In this document: positions 1-7,986 of the stretch, piece after piece
Layout of the letters: every line of letters starts with the position of its first letter
Position numbering within the stretch: position 1 is the first letter of the stretch
Source of the DNA: Flavobacterium sp.
GTDB lineage: Bacteria > Bacteroidota > Bacteroidia > Flavobacteriales > Flavobacteriaceae
Direction of reading: 5' to 3'
Assembly: GCA_024709705.1 (NCBI GenBank)
Contig: JANJWE010000312.1
Location: forward strand, 1 to 12,336
Length of the DNA stretch: 12,336 nucleotides
Notes under the pieces: model-generated
What the model was told of the DNA's origin: nothing
Database searches by the model: none
What the model saw: only the letters and a program-made list of their open reading frames with translations
Translations under genes and position numbers: made by a program

Positions 1-1203
1 CGTTACAATTCTTGCATCACGAACTTGTTTTAAAACAGAAGCTACAGAATTTGAAGCACCATTTAAATTACCAGCATTTGCTAAAGCTTCAGCTTTAATA
101 AAATACATTTCAGAAACACGGAATACTTTAACATCATTCAAAAGAGGAGCACCCGCTTTACCAGGATATTTACCAATAATTAACACATCATCAAAACGGT
201 AATCAGGTGTAGTTGCAGGATCAGCAGCAATAACTGATGTAGATCCAACAAAAGCAGTTCTTCTGATATCACCAGGAGTAGCATTAATCAAATTGAATAA
301 GTTTCTACCCATATCCAAGAATGGTCCACCTTGAAAGTTAGGTTGATTAAAAAACCAAATAGAGTTGATTGTTCTTTTACCTACAGGTCTGTCTAATGTG
401 AAGATGTTTTCGCCTTGAGCTAAATCTCTAAACATAGTCAAATAAGGACTACTTGCAGTTGTTCCTGCAGCTGTTAAAGGAACGGCATCAATTAAAGCTT
501 GTGCATTTGTTAATGCAGTAGTATAGTCACCTCTGTAAGCAGCCATACGGGCACGGAAAGCTCTAATGAAATTTTGTGTTACAAATTTGTAGTTTGTAGG
601 ATTTCCTAAATTGGCTTCAGCAAAAGCTAAATCTTCTTCAATAAATTGGAATAATTCACCATTAGTTGCACGTGGTAAAAGATCAGTTGTAGAAGGAACA
701 AAATCCATTTTAATTACACCAAGTGCACTATTATCTTTCAAATTTGTTGAAAAATGTGTCATCAAGAAAAAGTGAGAGAAAGCTCTTAAAGCTCTTGTCT
801 CAGCTAAAATCTGATTGAATTCAGCTTCTTGACCAGGTTGTACAGTTACACCTTGAGCACCTCTGATTAAACGGTTTGCATAGTTGATTAATCTATACTG
901 AGTTACCCACATGTTGTTTGGGGCTGCTGAGTTATCTTGCAAAACGTGACGATAATCATCAAGATTTTGACCCCCATTTGCATATCCAATTCCAACTTCA
1001 TCTGTGAAAACAGTTGAGAAAGCAATAGACTCCTCGTAGTCCATTTGATTGTAAACTGCTCTTAAAGCTAAAGTCATATCCGCTACCGTACGGTAAGCTG
1101 CAGCATCATTGAATTCTCCGTCTTGGACTATTTCAATGGCATCATTACAAGAAAATGATATTCCTGCGATAATGGCTAAAACATAAATTTTTAAATTTTT
1201 CAT
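1..1203 (-). CDS. SusD/RagB-family outer-membrane lipoprotein, C-terminus cut by window edge
   Basis: Surface-exposed substrate-binding lipoprotein that caps a SusC-type TonB-dependent transporter and hands it a glycan, peptide or other nutrient. The reading frame stays open for 401 codons from ATG at 1203 to base 1, with no stop in the window. The N-terminus MKNLKIYVLAIIAGISFSC is a lipoprotein signal with lipobox SFSC, so lipidation is expected at Cys19. About residues 133-150 hold the helix LAETRALRAFSHFFLMTHF, the typical SusD TPR-like signature. About residues 363-383 hold FRVSEMYFIKAEALANAG, the conserved C-terminal RagB/SusD helix, so only the last part seems missing. It starts 14 bases after the susC stop and is surely in the same transcript. 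The family is clear. The substrate cannot be told from the sequence, and no carbohydrate-active enzyme is visible nearby. Confidence 0.93.
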   Translation of the reverse strand, partial: MKNLKIYVLAIIAGISFSCNDAIEIVQDGEFNDAAAYRTVADMTLALRAVYNQMDYEESIAFSTVFTDEVGIGYANGGQNLDDYRHVLQDNSAAPNNMWVTQYRLINYANRLIRGAQGVTVQPGQEAEFNQILAETRALRAFSHFFLMTHFSTNLKDNSALGVIKMDFVPSTTDLLPRATNGELFQFIEEDLAFAEANLGNPTNYKFVTQNFIRAFRARMAAYRGDYTTALTNAQALIDAVPLTAAGTTASSPYLTMFRDLAQGENIFTLDRPVGKRTINSIWFFNQPNFQGGPFLDMGRNLFNLINATPGDIRRTAFVGSTSVIAADPATTPDYRFDDVLIIGKYPGKAGAPLLNDVKVFRVSEMYFIKAEALANAGNLNGASNSVASVLKQVRDARIVT

Positions 1204-1217
1204 ATTTCAATTTTTTT

Positions 1218-4200
1218 TTAAAATTCTAAATCAAATCCAAAAGAAACAATTTTAGGGGTTGGGTAACCACCAAAAGTACTTCCAGCGTTACTCTCTGGAT
1301 CAAAACCTCTCCATTTTGACCAAGTTAACATATTTTCAGCTTGACCATAAATACGTAAACTAGTTAAGAAAGTTTTATCTAAGAATTTTGAAGGAACATT
1401 ATAACCTACAGAAGCAAAACGCAAACGTAAATAAGAAGCATCACGTAACCAACGATCTGATAAACCATCTAAAGCTAAATTTGTAGCAGTTAAAGCAGGA
1501 ACATCAGTAACAGGGTTATCAGGAGTCCAATAGTTTGCCATATCAATTGACTGAGGGAAGTTTGCAATTCCGTTTGGATCATTCAAGCTTGACAAGTCAA
1601 AGTCATATCTCCAAACATCCTTAACGAATGAAAACTGAGTAGTTACAAAGAAACCTTTATAAGTCAAATCAAATCCGAAACCACCTTGATAAACTGGAAT
1701 TGGAGATTTACCAGTAGAAACACGATCTTCTGATGTTGGATTCTCTGTTACTGCACCATTTCTATCTAAGAACAAAAGGTTACCATTAGCAGGGTTAACA
1801 CCTACATAACGAATATTGAAATATTGGTTAACAGGACCTCCAATTTCATTAATTTGTAAGTCACCAACATTTACGAAACCATCTTCATTTGGAATTTCAG
1901 TAAATTTATTTTTATTGTATGAACCGTTAAAATTCAATGTGAAAGTAAAATCGTTAGTTTTGAATAAATCGTACGCTAACAATACCTCAACCCCTCTGTT
2001 TTGAAGCTCTCCAATGTTACCAGCTAAAGAAGTGATACCATTAACAGCAGAAACAGGAATAGATTGATAAAGGTCAGATGTTACTTTTTCATAAATATCC
2101 AAAGACCCTCTAAAACGTTTTTTAATTACAAAGTCAACCCCTACGTTTGCCTGAGCAACAGTTTCCCAACGGGCATCTGTATTAGCAATTGATGAAGGGA
2201 ACAAGCTTAAAAGGTTACCATAACCACTTCCTGTACCGTAAAGGTTACGAATAATTGCTGAACCAGCATAGATACTTCCACCAGCAATATTTTGGTTACC
2301 TGCTGTACCATAAGAAGCTCTTAATTTTAACTCGTCAAAAATAGAACCCGCCATGAAAGCTTCTTTATTTAAGTTCCATCTTCCTGATACAGACCAGAAA
2401 GTACCCCATTTGTAATCGTCAGTAAAACGATAAGAAGCATCACGTCTTAAAGAAGCACCAAAACCGTATTTTGAATCGTAATCGTAATCAACAGTTCCAA
2501 AATAAGAGAATAAACCTGCTTTTTGTTTTAAAGCACCAACAGTTGGTCTGTAAAGAGTTGGAGTTGCAGGGTTAAAAGGAATGTAACCTGTACCGGCACC
2601 TGGAGCAGAAGTTCTAGGATCCAAACCAGTTTGAGTATAAGTCATTACTTTTCTGTGAGCTTTGAAATATTCAGTCATTAAAGACGCATCTAATGTATGC
2701 TTATCTTTAAATACTTTGTTATAGTTTAAACGTGTGTTAGCATTGAAAGAGAAATCTCTATCATTAGTCTCTGTAACCAAACCTCCAAATTGTGCTCCTG
2801 GAGGAGTTGCAGCAATAGCTAAATACGACTGAGGATTACGAGCAAATAAACGTGTATTCTCAGTCATATCAATACCTGCTTGAGATGAGAAAGTCAAATC
2901 TTTGGTTAACTTGTAAGCCCCACTAGCTTGAGCTAATAACTTCAACTCATTGAATTCACTTGTAATGTTACCTGGTTTTAAGTAATCCATTAACATATAA
3001 GGGACAATTGCAAAGCTTGGTCCACCAAATTGATCAAACAATTGTTGACCGTTAACATAAACAGCAGGATCTAAATAAGGTACAGAAGAAAGCATACCTT
3101 GTAAAGGGTTTTGCAATACGTTACCATTAATATCTGTTCTGGTTTCTTGATCTAACTGATTTCTTTTAGAGAAGTTAGCATTAATATTGGCTGTATAGTT
3201 GAATTTATCATTATCAGACTTTCCAGAAAAGTTGTTTCTGAAAGTAAAACGCTTAATTTGAGTACCAGGCACAATACCTTCTTGCTCAAAGTAACCTAAA
3301 GATACATAAGAATTTAAGTTTTTACTACCACTAGTTAAACTTAAGTTATGATCTTGAGATACTCCAGTTTGGAAGAAAATCTTTTCCCAGTCTGTGTCAA
3401 TTTCCCATGCAGCAATTTCTTCTGCAGACAATGTTGAACCTAAACCAGATCCAAAATCATTTTGCAATTGCAATAACTGCTTAGAATTCATGATTCTGTA
3501 GTCATGATCTTGTAAAGATGTAAAACCGGTAACTACAGAGTATCTTACATTCAACTTAGAATCAAAAGTACCTCTTTTTGTTTTTACCACAATAACCCCG
3601 TTAGCACCACGGTTACCATAGATAGAAGTTGCAGCCGCATCTTTAAGTACAGAAACCGACTCAATATCGTTCGGGTTAATACTTCTAAAGTTTACTTGGT
3701 TTGCAGGAACACCATCAATTACGAATAAAGGTTCAATATTACCATTAACAGAACCAACACCACGAAGGATGATAGTTGTATTGGCAGAACCTGGTGAACC
3801 AGAACCCGTAGCAATGTTCAAACCAGGAACTTGAGCCTGTAAGGTTTGAACGAAAGAAGCGTTAGGTCTTCCCTCAATTGTCTTAGCCGAAACTGTAGTA
3901 GAAGCAATATTAGATTTTGCTTTTGCAGTAGTTCTATACGCCTCAACTACTACTTCACCTAACGTTGTAACGTCTTGCTCCATAGTAATGTTTACGGTAT
4001 TAGAAGAACCTACTGTTACAGTTTGAGTTTTAAGCCCAATGTAAGAGAACTCCAACACATCTCCTTGTTTTGCCGAGATGGAATATTTTCCATCAAAGTC
4101 AGATTGCGTTCCTGTTGTTGTTCCTTTAACAATAACAGTCACACCGGGTAAAGGCTGACCTCCCTCCGAAATGGTTCCCGAAACAGTCTTTTGCTGAGCA

Positions 4201-4262
4201 AAAGAAAGCTGTACAAACAACGCCAAGAGCAGCGTGAAAATCCATCTAAAATTTGTTTTCAT
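1218..4262 (-). CDS. SusC/RagA-family TonB-dependent outer-membrane receptor
   Basis: Outer-membrane beta-barrel that imports a ligand captured by its SusD partner, powered by TonB/ExbBD. The 1014 residues read in order as follows. A signal peptide ends at LSFA, giving a mature start at Gln23. A CarboxypepD_reg-like beta-sandwich spans about 26-97 (VSGTISEGGQPLPGVTVIVK, then SDFDGKYSI). A TonB-box-like LGEVVVEAY lies at 101-109. The plug domain at about 115-232 carries LRGVGSVNG, FVIDGVP and the SusC hallmark VLKDAAATSIYGNRGANGVI. The remainder is a barrel of roughly 22 strands, as is usual in this family. The protein ends in FGFDLEF, with the terminal aromatic expected for BAM-dependent insertion. 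Length is normal for the family. It is the first gene of the pair with the SusD-like gene downstream. The neighbouring secreted protease could hint at peptide uptake, but a terminator separates them and the substrate stays unknown. Confidence 0.96.
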   Translation of the reverse strand: MKTNFRWIFTLLLALFVQLSFAQQKTVSGTISEGGQPLPGVTVIVKGTTTGTQSDFDGKYSISAKQGDVLEFSYIGLKTQTVTVGSSNTVNITMEQDVTTLGEVVVEAYRTTAKAKSNIASTTVSAKTIEGRPNASFVQTLQAQVPGLNIATGSGSPGSANTTIILRGVGSVNGNIEPLFVIDGVPANQVNFRSINPNDIESVSVLKDAAATSIYGNRGANGVIVVKTKRGTFDSKLNVRYSVVTGFTSLQDHDYRIMNSKQLLQLQNDFGSGLGSTLSAEEIAAWEIDTDWEKIFFQTGVSQDHNLSLTSGSKNLNSYVSLGYFEQEGIVPGTQIKRFTFRNNFSGKSDNDKFNYTANINANFSKRNQLDQETRTDINGNVLQNPLQGMLSSVPYLDPAVYVNGQQLFDQFGGPSFAIVPYMLMDYLKPGNITSEFNELKLLAQASGAYKLTKDLTFSSQAGIDMTENTRLFARNPQSYLAIAATPPGAQFGGLVTETNDRDFSFNANTRLNYNKVFKDKHTLDASLMTEYFKAHRKVMTYTQTGLDPRTSAPGAGTGYIPFNPATPTLYRPTVGALKQKAGLFSYFGTVDYDYDSKYGFGASLRRDASYRFTDDYKWGTFWSVSGRWNLNKEAFMAGSIFDELKLRASYGTAGNQNIAGGSIYAGSAIIRNLYGTGSGYGNLLSLFPSSIANTDARWETVAQANVGVDFVIKKRFRGSLDIYEKVTSDLYQSIPVSAVNGITSLAGNIGELQNRGVEVLLAYDLFKTNDFTFTLNFNGSYNKNKFTEIPNEDGFVNVGDLQINEIGGPVNQYFNIRYVGVNPANGNLLFLDRNGAVTENPTSEDRVSTGKSPIPVYQGGFGFDLTYKGFFVTTQFSFVKDVWRYDFDLSSLNDPNGIANFPQSIDMANYWTPDNPVTDVPALTATNLALDGLSDRWLRDASYLRLRFASVGYNVPSKFLDKTFLTSLRIYGQAENMLTWSKWRGFDPESNAGSTFGGYPTPKIVSFGFDLEF

Positions 4263-4288
4263 ATTAAAAATTTGAGTTAGTTATTGGG

Positions 4289-4296
4289 CAAATATA
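4289..4296 (-). promoter_or_regulatory. Candidate -7 element of the susC-susD promoter
   Basis: The minus strand reads TATATTTG, an exact match to the Bacteroidota -7 consensus TAnnTTTG. It sits about 26 bases upstream of the susC ATG, giving a leader of about 20 bases. The nearest upstream TTG (4323-4325) is 26 bases away, longer than the usual 17-23, so the -33 part is weak and an activator may be needed. The rest of the 194-base gap between susC and the protease gene is AT-rich and holds only this element and the terminator at 4401-4437. Confidence 0.5.
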
Positions 4297-4400
4297 TTAA
4301 TTTTTTATTAAAAAAAAACATTCAACAAATTAAATTAACCCGATAAATAGTTAAAAAACGTATGAAATAGGTAGTTTTTATTTCTTAAAATTATATTAAT

Positions 4401-4437
4401 AAAAAAACGGAAAGAAAAATATCCTTTCCGTTTTTTA
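4401..4437 (-). terminator. Rho-independent terminator of the subtilisin-like protease gene, symmetrical
   Basis: A 13-bp perfect inverted repeat pairs 4402-4414 (AAAAAACGGAAAG) with 4424-4436 (CTTTCCGTTTTTT) around a 9-base loop. It starts about 20 bases past the protease stop codon, and read on the minus strand it ends in a run of T. The A and T tracts on both sides would let it work in either direction. It separates the protease transcript from susC-susD. Confidence 0.88.
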
Positions 4438-4456
4438 TGACCAAATAGTAAAAAAA

Positions 4457-6370
4457 CTATTTTTTTATCATTTTTTTGGTAACAAAATCATCACCTGATT
4501 TAATTCGAACAATGTAAACACCTGTATCAAACGATGTCGAATCTATTAAATATTCTCCGGAAAACGGGTTAGAATTATCAAACAAAATTTGCTTTACCAT
4601 TCGCCCTTGTATATCAAAAATTGAAATTTCATCAAGTGATAATACACTATTTGAATTAACAGAAAATGAATCACCTACCGGGTTAGGACTAATTGCAAAA
4701 TCATTAGTGTTTAAAGAGGTTACACTTAAGTTTTCATCAATTCCGGTCACTATAATAGTGTAATCTTGCAAACCTCCCGTTAGATTACCTTTATGAGAAA
4801 CCGTAATAGTATATTGTCCTGTAGGATTTTGAATTTCAATTTTTTCAATATTATCTACATTGTTATCCCCTTGTACAGCTGCATCAGTAGGAGTTGCCCC
4901 TAAACGCCATGGGAAAAAGGTTTCAGAATTTTTGGTAATTCTTATATCTAAGTTGTTTACCAAAACCGGAGTGGTCAAGTCAACTACACTACCATTCGCT
5001 GCACCAGCTCGGTCTGTCCAACAAATAGTTGCTACCAAGGGTTGATTTCCTTGAGCAGTGACTACTTTAGTATAGGTCTGCCCCTGAGCCAAAGATCTCT
5101 CATTAATAATGGCTAGGCCTGAGTTTTTATTAGTTATAACTTGAGCGGCACGTTCCGCATTAAACAATCCCCATCCAAACATAGGATCAGGACCATCCCA
5201 TGGACCTGCTTCATCGGCAGTGTGTAATACCAAACCTCTTAACGAAGCCGATCTCATAAAAACCCCTCCATTTAGATTACTGTAATGCTGTTGCAATAAC
5301 AAAATTCCACCAGTAACAACAGGTGCTGCCATTGAAGTTCCACTTGAAACACCATGTGCAGAGGTGCTTGCATTTGAAGTAGAAGTTACGTTCACGCCTT
5401 TAGCCGAAATATCTGGTTTAACTCTATTGTCATCCGTAGGTCCATAACTTGAAAAAGAAGCTACATTAACACTAGAGGGCCCAGTGTAATTGGTCACTTG
5501 ATTTACTGCAGCAACAACCAATGTGTTCTTAGAGGTTTTATTTCCATTAATAAGATCATAACCTCCTTTGGTTGGATTTATAGTTTGATTTAAATCATTT
5601 CTGTCATTACCGGCAGCATGAACAGAAAGATAGAAAGGTGCTGCAAATGCAATCTCATCAAGCTGTCTAGAACGAGTAGTATAGGCACCAAATTGAAATT
5701 CGGGTAATTGAGCTGCAATTTGTCCGTAGGAATGATTTGATGCAAGTAGACCAAATCCAGCCTCAAAAGCCATTTCAGCATAATCATTAGACCAATCTAA
5801 AACATATCCGGCTGCTTGAGAAGCCATACCTTTTGAAGAGGCATTTGTTAAACCTGAACCTAAAACTGTTCCGGTTACGTGAGTAGAGTGAAACGAAGCA
5901 TCTACAGAAGAACCATCTAATGTAATCAATCGCCCTCCAAAATCTTGATGAGCGTTTAAGGGTACGTTTTGATCCCAAACACCAACTATCATATTTTGAC
6001 CGTCAAGATTTAAATTTAACGACCCTCCTGTATTTAATCTATTTATTTTGGAGGTAGCGGCAGCTCCTACATTATTGGTTACATAATACAAGGGCTGACC
6101 ATTTTCCAAAACTCCTTGTAACTCTGCAAAAGATCCCTCTTCTGTAACATATTCTAGAGGCCAACCTTTTTCTGTTGCAAGTTGGATCGCTTTTTCTTTT
6201 GATTCTTTGCTTTGCTTCAAAAATTGTGTATGTAATTCTTTCAATGTCTCTACATCTGTCTCACTTATAATTTTCTCTTTCTGTTGAGGAGTTTGAGAGA
6301 AAACAGACATCACAGAAAAAACCAACAAGAAAACAGTTAAACTAAATAAAGTAATTTTTCTTTTCATCAT
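4457..6370 (-). CDS. Secreted subtilisin-like serine protease (S8, KP43-like) with T9SS sorting domain
   Basis: Extracellular endopeptidase of family S8, exported by Sec and then across the outer membrane by the type IX system. Of 637 residues, 1-25 are a signal peptide (mature start Gln26), and about 26-110 look like a propeptide. The catalytic domain at about 120-415 shows all triad parts: Asp133 in VGVWD, His161 in HSTHVTG, Ser346 in SGTSMAAP, with oxyanion Asn255 in HAAGND. About 430-545 is a beta-sandwich with VNNLDIRI and PTGQYTITVSHKG, resembling the C-terminal domain of KP43-type subtilases. About 553-637 is a T9SS type A sorting domain: ISPNP, ISIFDIQGRMVKQ, then GVYIVRI and a lysine-rich end KKMIKK. 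Two ATGs stand in tandem; the first is used here, and either fits. It is a single-gene unit with its own terminator. It looks intact and active; the substrate is unknown. Confidence 0.95.
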   Translation of the reverse strand: MMKRKITLFSLTVFLLVFSVMSVFSQTPQQKEKIISETDVETLKELHTQFLKQSKESKEKAIQLATEKGWPLEYVTEEGSFAELQGVLENGQPLYYVTNNVGAAATSKINRLNTGGSLNLNLDGQNMIVGVWDQNVPLNAHQDFGGRLITLDGSSVDASFHSTHVTGTVLGSGLTNASSKGMASQAAGYVLDWSNDYAEMAFEAGFGLLASNHSYGQIAAQLPEFQFGAYTTRSRQLDEIAFAAPFYLSVHAAGNDRNDLNQTINPTKGGYDLINGNKTSKNTLVVAAVNQVTNYTGPSSVNVASFSSYGPTDDNRVKPDISAKGVNVTSTSNASTSAHGVSSGTSMAAPVVTGGILLLQQHYSNLNGGVFMRSASLRGLVLHTADEAGPWDGPDPMFGWGLFNAERAAQVITNKNSGLAIINERSLAQGQTYTKVVTAQGNQPLVATICWTDRAGAANGSVVDLTTPVLVNNLDIRITKNSETFFPWRLGATPTDAAVQGDNNVDNIEKIEIQNPTGQYTITVSHKGNLTGGLQDYTIIVTGIDENLSVTSLNTNDFAISPNPVGDSFSVNSNSVLSLDEISIFDIQGRMVKQILFDNSNPFSGEYLIDSTSFDTGVYIVRIKSGDDFVTKKMIKK

Positions 6371-6446
6371 TTTTTTTATTGCTAAAATAGGTGTTTTGGA
6401 TAATTTTTTTTAAGGATTAACATGGATTTAACCCCTGTTTGGGAAA

Positions 6447-6454
6447 CAAATATA
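6447..6454 (-). promoter_or_regulatory. Candidate -7 element for the protease gene
   Basis: The minus strand reads TATATTTG, matching TAnnTTTG. It would start transcription about 70 bases before the protease ATG. No TTG stands at the proper distance upstream, so support is one-sided. The region it would use for -33 contacts overlaps the rnhB promoter on the other strand, so the two divergent promoters may compete. Confidence 0.4.
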
Positions 6455-6461
6455 AAAAATC

Positions 6462-6492
6462 TTTGGGACTTTGATAATTAAAAGTACATTTG
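6462..6492 (+). promoter_or_regulatory. Promoter of rnhB (TTTG-N19-TACATTTG)
   Basis: TTTG at 6462-6465 and TACATTTG at 6485-6492 are separated by 19 bases, matching the Bacteroidota primary sigma consensus. Transcription would begin near 6499, only about 10 bases before the proposed TTG start of rnhB. The lysS promoter has the same geometry. Confidence 0.7.
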
Positions 6493-6508
6493 GGATAAAT
6501 AAATCATT

Positions 6509-7129
6509 TTGAAAACCAAAACCAAACTCAATCCCTTCTATAAATACAACGAACTTGAATGCGGAACAGATGAAGCCGGTAGAGGATGCCTTGCCGGACC
6601 GGTAACTGCTGCGGCTGTTATTTTACCTCTAGATTTTAACATTGAGGAACTCAACGACTCCAAGCAATTATCTGAGAAAACAAGAATGCTATTTAAACCA
6701 ATTATTGAAGAAAAAGCGGTCGCATTTAGTTATACTCATATTGAACCCGCTGAGATTGATCAAATTAACATTTTAAATGCTTCCATTAAAGCCATGCATT
6801 TAAGTATCGCTTCGCTTTCTGTAAAACCAAAATTTATAATTGTTGATGGTAATCGGTTTAAACCTTTTGAAACTATTGCTCACGAAACTATTGTTAAAGG
6901 CGACTCTAAATACCTGAGCATAGCTGCCGCTTCTGTTTTGGCCAAAACTTACAGGGATTTGTATATGGAAACCATTCACGAGGAGTATCCCATGTACAAT
7001 TGGAAACAAAACAAAGGCTATCCTACCAAAGAACATCGGGAAGCAATTGCCAAATACGGACTTACCAAATACCACAGATTGAGTTTCAAACAACTTCCTG
7101 AGCAACTCAAAATAGATTTTGGCTTGTGA
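6509..7129 (+). CDS. rnhB: Ribonuclease HII
   Basis: Cytoplasmic endonuclease that cuts the RNA strand of RNA-DNA hybrids and single ribonucleotides misincorporated into DNA, starting ribonucleotide excision repair. The 206 residues fit the family length. Hallmarks are [15 protein letters not shown] with catalytic Asp21 and Glu22, IIVDGN with Asp113, [21 protein letters not shown] with likely metal ligand Asp132, and [13 protein letters not shown] with the conserved Tyr171 that recognises the ribonucleotide junction. The frame opens just after a TAA at 6500-6502. No ATG or GTG lies before the DEAGRG motif, so the start is taken as TTG at 6509; ATT at 6506 is the only near alternative. A strong promoter just upstream supports this. 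Its TGA directly touches the stop codon of the opposing lipB. Confidence 0.95.
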   Translation: MKTKTKLNPFYKYNELECGTDEAGRGCLAGPVTAAAVILPLDFNIEELNDSKQLSEKTRMLFKPIIEEKAVAFSYTHIEPAEIDQINILNASIKAMHLSIASLSVKPKFIIVDGNRFKPFETIAHETIVKGDSKYLSIAAASVLAKTYRDLYMETIHEEYPMYNWKQNKGYPTKEHREAIAKYGLTKYHRLSFKQLPEQLKIDFGL

Positions 7130-7834
7130 TTACATTGACACAAATGTTGATTCAAATAGATTTGAAAAATGTTGATTTATTTTAGACTTTACTTCCTCAA
7201 GGTTTACAGAGTCTACACCCAACTCAACATTTAGAGATGTTACAGCTTTACCTTTAATTCCACAAGGAATAATGTGATCAAAATACCCCAAATTAGCATT
7301 AACATTCAAGGCAAATCCGTGCATGGTTACCCATCTTGAAGCTCTTACTCCCATAGCACATATCTTTCTTGCAAAAGGCGTTCCTACATCGAGCCAAACT
7401 CCGGTTTCTCCATCACTTCGCTCACCATTCAAACCATATTCCTTTAACATTAATATTATAACTTCTTCAAGAAATCTGAGGTACTTGTGAATGTCTGTAA
7501 AAAAATTTTCTAAATCCAGTATCGGATATCCCACTATTTGACCGGGACCGTGATAGGTTATATCTCCCCCTCTATTAATCTTATAAAAGGAAATTTCTTT
7601 TTCTTTTAACTGTTGTTCTGAAAGTAACAAATTGGTAAAATCGCCACTTTTACCTAAAGTGTAAACGTGAGGATGTTCTACATAGAGAAAATAATTTGGG
7701 GTTTTTTGATGTTCTTGATTTTTTCTGTTTCCAATTTTAACATCCAATATAGTTTGAAACAATTGCTCTTGATATTCCCAAGTTTCTTTGTAATCTTTTC
7801 TCCCCAAATCTTTAAAATATATTTCTCGATTCAT
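7130..7834 (-). CDS. lipB: Octanoyl-[acyl-carrier-protein]:protein N-octanoyltransferase
   Basis: Transfers octanoate from acyl carrier protein to a lysine of lipoyl domains (2-oxoacid dehydrogenases, glycine cleavage H protein), the first step of lipoate assembly before LipA adds sulfur. With the start at 7834 the protein has 234 residues. It shows NRGGDITYHGPGQIVGYPI with Arg88 and His95, the K-x-C-A-M-G-V-R segment with catalytic Lys157, HGFALNVN, and HIIPCGIKGKAVTSL with catalytic Cys191. The Lys-Cys spacing of 34 equals that of the E. coli enzyme. An upstream in-frame ATG at 7864 would add ten residues (MINFAIHYKL). It was not chosen because homologues begin near YFKDLG and the candidate promoter lies between the two ATGs. 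No LipA gene is adjacent. It converges with rnhB and diverges from lysS. Confidence 0.95.
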   Translation of the reverse strand: MNREIYFKDLGRKDYKETWEYQEQLFQTILDVKIGNRKNQEHQKTPNYFLYVEHPHVYTLGKSGDFTNLLLSEQQLKEKEISFYKINRGGDITYHGPGQIVGYPILDLENFFTDIHKYLRFLEEVIILMLKEYGLNGERSDGETGVWLDVGTPFARKICAMGVRASRWVTMHGFALNVNANLGYFDHIIPCGIKGKAVTSLNVELGVDSVNLEEVKSKINQHFSNLFESTFVSM

Positions 7835-7851
7835 AAGTTTATAATGAATTG

Positions 7852-7859
7852 CAAAATTA
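7852..7859 (-). promoter_or_regulatory. Candidate -7 element of lipB
   Basis: The minus strand reads TAATTTTG, matching TAnnTTTG, with a TTTG 24 bases further upstream (7884-7887), slightly too far. Transcription would start near 7845, about 11 bases before the ATG at 7834. This would exclude the longer start at 7864. Confidence 0.4.
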
Positions 7860-7938
7860 ATCATTTTAAATTAGACCTATTTACAAATAATCGCATTTAA
7901 CTTATGGTTATCAAACAGAGTTTAAAGCCTAAAGGAGA

Positions 7939-7968
7939 TTGACACTTACTAAAAAAGTTTTATCTTTG
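7939..7968 (+). promoter_or_regulatory. Promoter of lysS (TTG-N19-TATCTTTG)
   Basis: TTGACA begins at 7939, and after the TTG a 19-base spacer leads to TATCTTTG at 7961-7968, a full match to the Bacteroidota housekeeping consensus. The first transcribed base should lie near 7975, leaving a leader of about 12 bases before the ATG at 7987. This is too short for a T-box or attenuator, so control by a leader RNA is unlikely. Confidence 0.82.
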
Positions 7969-7986
7969 CCCCTTTAATAAAAAAAT

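Noticed and set aside
6437..6447. Short palindrome GTTTGGGAAAC between the protease gene and rnhB
   Set aside because: The four-base arms are too short to call an operator, and no second copy was seen near the other promoters.
6800..7105. Open frame of 101 codons on the minus strand inside rnhB
   Set aside because: It lies wholly antisense to a clearly conserved enzyme, has no domain-like sequence and no promoter; it is a shadow frame.
7835..7864. Longer lipB start at ATG 7864
   Set aside because: The ten extra residues (MINFAIHYKL) do not look like LipB, and a candidate -7 box lies between the two ATGs, so the ATG at 7834 is preferred.
7667..7900. Plus-strand open frame over the start of lipB and into the intergenic region
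   Set aside because: Mostly antisense to lipB, with a low-complexity Phe/Ile-rich product and no start signals.
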